A stretch of DNA of 64,000 bases, from contig LS997563.1 in the NCBI GenBank assembly GCA_000469685.2, positions 31,429,968 through 31,493,967 of the forward strand, given 5' to 3'. The translations under genes were made by a program, and so were the position numbers. The stretch comes from Haemonchus contortus. Lineage: Eukaryota > Nematoda > Chromadorea > Rhabditida > Trichostrongylidae. Shown piece by piece: positions 59,101-64,000 of this stretch (its first letter is position 1; every line of letters begins with the position of its first letter). The notes beneath the pieces are model-generated. The model did not search any database. It was not told the origin of the DNA and saw only the letters and a program-made list of their open reading frames with translations.

Positions 59101-60786
59101 GTTCACCAATTTTTCCACATCTTTTCTTCCTCTCTCTAGAAATGATTCTGGGCCTTAACGTTTCTGTTTTCAATGCGGCTTCTGCCTAGTCCCTGGCCCA
59201 TCATCCAGTTCGACCTTGCTCCTTAATAAAAAATCAGCGCCTCTTTGGGGAGTCCCCTTTCCGATTATCTCAGGCCCGTGATGTTACGACCAGAGGAAGG
59301 ATAGTGTTTATTGTTGTATTGCTATATTGTTCCTCTTACTTTCCATCCCCTTGCCGCTTCTTCCTTTTCGAGTTTTGAATGCAGTACATCAGTGGTCTAC
59401 AGCTGACTTCGAGCATTCTCCAGCAAATTGATCCTCTTCGAAATCTTTCAGAAGTCACTGTCCAGCAAAGTTTTTTGTTATTGCTCTATCCATAGCAAGT
59501 AGCCAACTGTGATTTTCACTTTTTTGTCACTTCATACGCGTTAAGCAAGGTATGGAGTTTAGGTTGTCGGTTAAGTTCAAGAGTATATGATGTTCAGAAG
59601 GGAGAATGAGTGTTATTGAGAGACGCCAATCACCGAGCGATCTTTGAGTGTTAGTAGACCGTCGAAGCTCGAGAAGACTACTATAACTGGCGCTTTTCTA
59701 TATGATTTACTTCAATGGCGACAAAAACATGATACTCCATCGGGCATGAAGCTACACTTCTCTGAGAATGGTTTAGATAATCTTCTCAGTGCGGCAAAGT
59801 GCGAAAAATCTGTAGTCGCAACAGTTGCAAAACATCAAAAATCCCTTCTACTTCCTTGAAGACGACGCCGATAACGCAGGTGCCTTTCGGGTCCTCAGTC
59901 CTCCGTGGCTGATTTCCATAAGAGGAGCAGAAAACAAATAGTCCTCTGTTTCATGAGTCATCAAATGTCTAAAGTGGTGACTCGTCTGAATCAGTCGCTC
60001 CCCAACCCAAATCCCCATCTTGCCTATTGTTTAAAGACCTCATCCCCTCTAACACTGTGACCGACCCCTGCCCTCTGAGGACTGGCTCTCGCTTCGCTCT
60101 AAAGCCCCTAACAAAAATTTTCTAAAACACATCTGACTGAGAATGTCCCTCTCAGTCTGCAGACGCTTATCGTAAAACGAGAAAATGCTTCAGAGTTGCA
60201 AAGGAAGTCAAAGGGAGGACAAAGTGCTGAGATTCAAAGAGCGATCGATAAGGTTGGAGATGTGCTCAGGTCAGTTCTTCTCTCCACCCCAAGTGTTAGC
60301 AAATCAGAGTTACTAGACTCAAGCTTTTTGAAAAGTGAGGAGTATTCTCAAAAGCCTTCTGTTCCAACCAACAGCAAATCGATTCCATTTTAATTCGGAA
60401 TCGCTCTTCTATATAGAAGCTCTGGTGAGGTTTGAGGAGAAAACCCAGAGATGACTGTCAGGTTCAACGAATTTTCCTCTTTTCCGAGATATTTCAATAA
60501 TTTAGTCAATCGAACACAGTGAGGTTGAACAGTGATAAATACATCGCTTCGCTCAACTTACTAGCTCAAGTTGATTCTATACCGGTCAGTTTTGCTGAAC
60601 AGTACTATTCTGCTATCGATCCTACTACCATATGACTTCATTTCTTCCAAATAGGTGAACCTTATCAGCAGTTCCAACGACGTGATCATTTCAATGGAAG
60701 CAAGGCTTGTGTGTGCATCGAATAGAGTTGACATCAAGGATAACAGAGAGATCAGTTTAGTGCTGTTCAGTAATGGGAGCGTGATG
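50007..60786 (+). CDS. ect-2: ECT-2/Pebble-type RhoGEF (partial: DH domain and start of PH)
   Basis: Nine plus-strand exons can be joined in frame. In order they give DH helix 1 (QEIYSTERNYIDNL), a linker with IKQIFGKIKAIVDVHQRI and LEDLI, then RIYPGYTNYCDTA, then the DH signature PVQRLAGVKLLLEKM, a following helix, and the first PH strands (VNLISSS ... EISLVLFSNGSVM). Order and spacing follow human ECT2 and fly Pebble as I remember them. The protein activates RhoA/RHO-1 by nucleotide exchange and drives the cleavage furrow in cytokinesis; the BRCT repeats expected at the N-terminus were not located, nor the rest of the PH domain. Exon phases agree at every join. Introns are 59, 4912, 3306, 45, 1003, 236 and 70 nt after exon two; the two large ones are repeat-filled. 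Confidence 0.85.
50298..50420 (+). CDS. ect-2: ect-2 exon: DH domain start
   Basis: 41 codons after GATTCCAG, ending CTGAAA|GTGCGG. Contains KFKICQEIYSTERNYIDNL, the conserved first DH helix (compare ELYQTESNYV in ECT2). Confidence 0.85.
50480..50653 (+). CDS. ect-2: ect-2 exon: DH domain, second part
   Basis: 58 codons after ACAGTTCAG, ending GCAGAG|GTTGGT. Reads VKDVLLERVAKNKPVMEEAT, IKQIFGKIKAIVDVHQRI, ELEDLIEHF; the I-x-x-I-F...H pattern is typical of DH domains. Confidence 0.85.
51340..52990 (-). pseudogene. BEL/Pao retrotransposon gag remnant
   Basis: Broken frames in order on the minus strand: LTRAVNRLTANSKKCENLEK near 52580, a degraded middle part, then HLKRKYGDTQVLVS, MIQRLESLQAQSYRLKDQEN and LLGKFTEDNE near 51830-52010, the typical Gag segment of this superfamily. 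At 51585-51544 there is a zinc knuckle with C-x2-C-x4-H-x4-C spacing whose sixth position is a TAG stop. Several stops and frameshifts make it non-functional. It is antisense to ect-2 and inside its intron. Confidence 0.75.
52991..53247 (-). mobile_element. BEL/Pao LTR-like sequence
   Basis: On the minus strand begins TGTGGCGGGTTATACTTGGC, a typical start for Pao-type LTRs, immediately 5' of the gag remnant. The inner end and primer-binding site could not be fixed. No second LTR was seen. Confidence 0.5.
53900..54670 (+). pseudogene. Second BEL/Pao gag remnant, plus strand
   Basis: Two frames together give LNTLLQAREPRSCETVFDEM, then after a frameshift RVLNAETQDPMWIETILKKLPRHIVEELL, which fits the helical Gag segment of the superfamily. 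Further decay follows. It is opposite in strand to the gag at 51340-52990, so this is a separate insertion or an inverted rearrangement. Confidence 0.6.
55566..55691 (+). CDS. ect-2: ect-2 exon: DH domain, third part
   Basis: 42 codons, phase 0 at both ends, between CTTTTTTTAG and GTCAGT. SFSYELLRIYPGYTNYCDTA and ENNPKLKVFIE align with the ECT2 segment around KTYPPFVNFFE. Confidence 0.85.
56040..56290. repeat. Dispersed repeat, family G, copy 2
   Basis: AAAGCAGTAACTTGGTGCGTCGGTTTG followed by tandem GTCGGTTT units, then GTATGATTACGATAAAGGTA and GAATTGGTGGGTAGG. Confidence 0.6.
56850..57115. repeat. TG microsatellite plus family H repeat
   Basis: TG tract at about 56862-56915, then CCGGAAACTCATAACTCCTG. 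TAACTCCTGTCCCCGTGGAC is repeated in diverged form about 145 bp further on (TTACTCCTGTCTACGTGGGC). Related, inverted, to 29240-29520. Confidence 0.55.
58020..58110 (+). repeat. Two tandem hairpin units (family I)
   Basis: GATAGCCTGGCGTCAGCCAGGCGATCCGAC and GATGCCCGGCGTTAGCTGGGCGATCCGAC lie in tandem. Each has a self-complementary core, with compensating changes (CCTGGC/GCCAGG versus CCCGGC/GCTGGG). A single relative occurs at 18650-18690. Confidence 0.6.
58708..58884. mobile_element. Foldback element with perfect 36-bp arms
   Basis: ACGAAAATTCAGTCCGGCAC and on to CTTACAGTAA on the left; the exact inverted copy ends at about 58882. ~177 bp in all, non-coding, inside the ect-2 intron about 115 nt before the next exon. 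Confidence 0.8.
58998..59094 (+). CDS. ect-2: ect-2 exon: DH signature helix
   Basis: After CGCTTTGCAG| in phase 0: SLEREPEFHRQRVADIMMFP, VQRLAGVKLLLE, ending one base into a codon at |GTCAGT. PVQRL...LLL is the hallmark of DH domains. Confidence 0.9.
59140..59159 (+). CDS. ect-2: ect-2 micro-exon (20 nt)
   Basis: A 45-nt intron ends CTTCCTCTCTCTAG. 20 nt complete a Lys codon and add MILGLN before |GTTTCT, restoring phase 0 as required by the next exon. The donor is weak, so the exon rests on phase logic. Confidence 0.55.
60163..60269 (+). CDS. ect-2: ect-2 exon: end of DH domain
   Basis: TLIVKRENASELQRKSKGGQ then SAEIQRAIDKVGDVL, ending AG|GTCAGT. Acceptor TCTGCAG|; an alternative 21-nt longer start after ACTGAG at 60141 is also in frame. 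Corresponds to the ECT2 helix around STLEKAI. Confidence 0.75.
60506..60584 (+). CDS. ect-2: ect-2 exon: DH-PH junction
   Basis: One base completes Ser, then QSNTVRLNSDKYIASLNLLA and QVDSIP up to |GTCAGT, phase 0. Aligns with the DH-PH linker of ECT2. Confidence 0.7.
60655..60786 (+). CDS. ect-2: ect-2 exon: start of PH domain
   Basis: 44 codons between CCAAATAG and GTAAGT: VNLISSSNDVIISMEARLV, then KDNREISLVLFSNGSVM. The L-F-x-N/D turn of the PH beta sheet is visible (compare TLFLFNDCLEI in ECT2). Confidence 0.85.
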
Positions 60787-61855
60787 GTAAGTGATTCGCT
60801 ATTTTTTATATAATTGGCTGACAAGGAAGGGGTACTACGTCGTAGTGACCCTATAAGATGAGATGTGTACCGCCGTCTGTGTCTTCAAATAAAGTGTCAA
60901 AGTCGTCCTCCCTCGAAATGTGCCAAATGATTCTGAGAACAAAGTTACGAAATCGCTTTCACCATGTGGTACACGGATATGCCAGCCCACTATTTAGTTG
61001 ATCGTGTAGGGTAATCTTCCAAGATTAACAGGAAATTTGGATTCCAGATGATTTCACTCATTTTGTCTTTCCTGGAGTGTGCCTCTATTCTTAGAAAAGA
61101 CCTTTCACGCTTAATATTGACAAACTGTAGTCCTGCCTGACATTTGAGGAACTCTCAGAATGGTCCGATTAAGAGTGTAGCTTAGATAGGGAATGCAAGG
61201 CGTTTGCTCAAAATGGACACGCAATAACTTGAGCTACTTCGAAAGCTTTCAAGATATAGGAGTCCTACCTATCATAAGTTCACAATGCGCTTCAATATGC
61301 TACTCCCGCTATTTTCTGCCCGAAGTTGATGTCATCAAACTTGCTAGAGGACTTTGGCCCCTGCGACATTATTTGAGCGGCATCTAGAGAGTCACGGGAG
61401 GGATTAGCTTCTAATTCACAACACTGGATGTTGTCTACGAAAAACGCGAGTTAGGTTTGACAATTTGTGAAAATAGAAAACCAGAAAGTTACGGTTGCGT
61501 ACCTTTCGAGAGACTGCACACAAGTTGATGATAAAACTCTTTATTTAAAAAAACAGTTAAACGAAATCAAGAAAACAATTAACTCTTCAGTACAACGAAA
61601 AATAAACCACAATTCACACAATTGCCGCTAAGGCGAATACAATTCAGAAAAAAAGAACACCCAAACTGAACACTTACGGCCCAGGCAGTATGCAGCTCCC
61701 CTCCTCGACGGCGGCGGGACTTTAGGGGCGCTCTGACGACGGCTTTGTTCGGCCACAGTGAGCGTTCCAACCCCCACCTCCTTCCTAACTGCCCAAAGCC
61801 CATTACCATTTTCCCGCGCATTTGGTTTCGCTGCATGCTGCCCCGACGGGAGGCG
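60787..61855. other. No exon recognised
   Basis: The remaining PH strands of ect-2 should follow, but I could not identify them here. 61579-61836 has only an unsupported minus-strand frame. Confidence 0.4.
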
Positions 61856-62355
61856 GTCGTTTGGCGCGATGGGCGGGGTCGCGCCGCCTATTTGAGGCGG
61901 TTCGCAGGGTGAACAACTCGTCCAGTTCGAGCAACCCTCTGTCTCTCCTCTCCAGCTGATAGAAGCGCGATCAATGAGCCGCTACTATTGGGCGCCGAAT
62001 TGCGGACCTGCTTGTATTCTGCCTACATACATAATCCATTTGACGCATTTATAAGATTTTTTATTGCTTCTTGTGCTTTGCCTTCAAATGCAAATATCCT
62101 TCAAAAAAGATCCATGGAGCATGGATTGTGAAAGCACAATAAGCAATAAAAAATCACACAAAAGCGCCAAATGGATTATGTATGTAGGCAGAATACAAGC
62201 AGGTTCGCAACTCGGCGTCTAATAGTAGCGGCGTCATTGGTCGCGCTTCTATCAACTGGAGAGGACAGACAGAGGCTTGCCCGATCTGAACGAGTTGTTC
62301 ACCCCGCGAGCCACCTAAAATGGGCGGCGCGACCCCGCCCATCGCGCCAAACGAC
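61856..62355. mobile_element. Foldback element, family C, 500 bp with ~240-bp arms
   Basis: Starts GTCGTTTGGCGCGATGGGCG and ends in its inverse. The arms remain recognisable to the centre: TGCTTGTATTCTGCCTACAT on the left, ATGTAGGCAGAATACAAGCA on the right. Same termini as 45904-46143 but a different interior. Confidence 0.85.
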
Positions 62356-62403
62356 ATACACCCGCCCCGACCTTTGATTCCCGCCAAATTGCGGCCTAAA
62401 CAC

Positions 62404-62640
62404 TGGGGGACGGAACTTACGTGCGTCCGAGGATACGCGCCTCAAATTGCGCGGGGATTCGAGCGACTCTGGCGCCTATCATTGGGGCTCAAATTTGAAG
62501 TAGAGTAAATTAGTAGTCTCAGCTGACCCTACTAAACTACTCTACTTCGAGTTTGGCCCCAATGATAAGCGCCAGAGTCGTTCGAATCACAATCACCACG
62601 CACTTCGCCGCGCGCAACCTCGGACGCACGTAAGTACCCA
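62404..62640. mobile_element. Foldback element, family D, copy with strong arms
   Basis: ACTTACGTGCGTCCGAGG at 62415 is the inverse of CCTCGGACGCACGTAAGT at 62617. The inner arms pair as GGCGCCTATCATTGGGGCTC with GGCCCCAATGATAAGCGCCA. Confidence 0.8.
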
Positions 62641-62669
62641 TACCCCTAAACACTACTACCCTAACGGGG

Positions 62670-62925
62670 GACGGAACATCCACCCAAAACTGGATGGACG
62701 CGACAAACTGCGCGCTGAAGTTCGCGGTGATTTAAACGACTCTGGCACCTATCATTGGGGAACAAATTTGAAGTGGGATAGATAAGTAGCATCAGCTGGC
62801 CCTACCCAATCTACTTGAGACCCGTGTCCGGGCGACAGTCGCCAAAACCGTTTTAATCACCACGAATTTCCCCGCGAGGTTTGCCGCGTCCATTCAGTTC
62901 TGGCTGAGGGTACCCATACCCTACC
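62670..62925. mobile_element. Foldback element, family D, adjacent diverged copy
   Basis: ACTCTGGCACCTATCATTGG and AATTTGAAGTGGGATAGAT match 62404-62640. Arm pairing is weaker (ACTGGATGGACGCGACAAAC versus GTTTGCCGCGTCCATTCAGT). Confidence 0.65.
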
Positions 62926-62944
62926 CTAGCACGCGTCAGCCAAT

Positions 62945-63122
62945 GCGAGAAAAGCTGCTTTCATAGTCGCGCCATCCCTGACCGGCCCACGAGCGCCCGC
63001 GCCGGTCGGGGGCGGTGCTTTTCACTTGTTTACAACTGAATCTTGGTCGATACCACAGGCCGGGTTACCCCAGCCGGCGCGCGCCTTCGCGCGATCGCGT
63101 GACTACTGTGAAAGCAGCCAAA
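62945..63122. mobile_element. GC-rich foldback element, family J
   Basis: AGCTGCTTTCATAGTCGCG on the left pairs with CGCGTGACTACTGTGAAAGCAGC on the right. The interior is very GC-rich (GCGCCCGCGCCGGTCGGGGG). Confidence 0.6.
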
Positions 63123-63529
63123 GAGGACCTATTTCATTGAAGACGATAACGTGGTACATTCTTCTGGCTGAGCGCGCATGAACGAATAAATATAAATGCC
63201 CGCGGATACTAGAATATTCCTATTGGGGAAAATTCTTATTACTCAGTATCTAAGGGATAGGGGCCTACCTCCGGTTCGGCCTATTACGAGGTCCATTATA
63301 CACGGAAATTAGCATTGAAGTAGGTCAGTAGAGTACCCACTCCAATGTAAAGAACTAGATTCCGCTGCTAGTTCGGTTCTTATTTTAGGTCTCTAAAAAA
63401 ATTCGTAGACTGGGCAACAACACAGTGATTGGCAAAGCAGTTTGGAGGAATGTTTTTAACACACTGAAGAAATCGTAAGCGCTGTTGTTTCACATGTTAG
63501 CTATTTTGAGAATTTATTTGTTATTGCAG

Positions 63530-63835
63530 TTACAAGTTTAAAATGACCTTGGTAGCTGAACAATTTCGATGTATGAATTTTGTTTACTGCAGAAGAAAAG
63601 CGAAAGTCAAAGGTGCGTATGTACCTCATGTTTTTTTGGTGTTCCATTGTATACCGACCCTTAACTGTGTGTCTCAGACGGGCCTCCATTGCCATTAGAA
63701 CGGACCCCATATTGCTGTTGGAAAATCAGAGAAGAGAGAGGTGATGTCGATTGGATCGTCGAGGTAAACGCCGTGGAGATGGAAGTGTTTGCAGCCTGTC
63801 TTCTTGAAGTGCTGATCAGTAAAATTGGCAACGTT
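63530..63835 (+). CDS. Two exons of an unidentified product, possibly further ect-2
   Basis: Exon 63530-63612 follows TTTGTTATTGCAG and reads YKFKMTLVAEQFRCMNFVYC then RRKAKVK|GTGCGT. Exon 63678-63835 follows TGTGTGTCTCAG, keeps frame as DGPPLPLERTPYCCWKIREE and VNAVEMEVFAACLLEVLISK, and ends exactly on a codon at |GTAAGT. The splice signals and phase fit are strong. The sequence does not resemble the PH domain clearly, so it may be an ECT-2 tail or the next gene. Confidence 0.45.
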
Positions 63836-64000
63836 GTAAGTTTGGCCGGATTGATCAATAAAGTTAAAAATCGAAAACCCTATACTGTTTCACGAAATCG
63901 ACGCGTCGTCCTCGGACGGAATCAGAACCAGCTCCTGTGCTATCCGCGCACCGGGCTCTTAAGCCCTTTCGCTACGAGGCTCCGCTCTCCCTCGGTATAT
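63836..64000. other. Window end, nothing recognised
   Basis: Intron-like after GTAAGT, then GC-rich sequence without a supported feature. Confidence 0.4.

Noticed and set aside
1..64000. CRISPR array, bacterial operon, spliced-leader RNA or rRNA gene
   Set aside because: No regularly spaced repeats, no Shine-Dalgarno-linked gene runs, no SL1-like 22-mer and no rRNA core sequence were seen on either strand.

Overview
The window looks like a nematode nuclear genome, most likely a clade V strongylid such as a hookworm. The reasons are a cuticle collagen with one 51-nt intron, other short GT-AG introns with TTTTCAG-type acceptors, an RTE-class non-LTR retrotransposon, BEL/Pao gag debris, and very dense short inverted-repeat and tRNA-derived elements. 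No bacterial-style operons, CRISPR arrays or rRNA genes were seen. Genes are sparse and split by repeats, so most long open frames are not genes.

Layout. 1-6 kb: a transposon end, a SINE-like composite with perfect 12-bp target duplications (2487-2916), a 635-bp MITE, then a minus-strand exon of a nitrobindin-like heme-binding protein (4217-4430). 10.8-14.3 kb: an apparently full-length RTE retrotransposon with an intact endonuclease/reverse transcriptase frame and a 13-bp target duplication. 14.5-36 kb: mostly MITEs, SINEs and short repeats, with an unidentified minus-strand gene end (24155-24642), a 5'-truncated RTE copy (~24868-25035) and a possible two-exon minus-strand gene (32114-32619). 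37.5-38.4 kb: a complete cuticle collagen gene on the minus strand. 43.0-43.8 kb: the 3' end of an unidentified plus-strand gene. 45.9-49.4 kb: foldback and poly-G/C-bordered repeats. 50.0-60.8 kb: a RhoGEF gene of the ECT-2/Pebble type on the plus strand, built here from nine exons that encode the DH domain and the start of the PH domain. Its 4.9-kb and 3.3-kb introns hold BEL/Pao fragments and other repeats. 61.8-63.1 kb: three families of GC-rich foldback elements, followed by two more well-spliced exons (63530-63835).

The genes look functionally unrelated: cytokinesis signalling (ect-2), cuticle structure (collagen) and heme binding (nitrobindin-like). The most informative material is mobile DNA: the intact RTE, the rearranged tRNA-derived insertion, and at least six dispersed repeat families that can be defined from repeats inside this window alone. 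Exon models come from reading splice signals, frame continuity and remembered family motifs; no database search was run.
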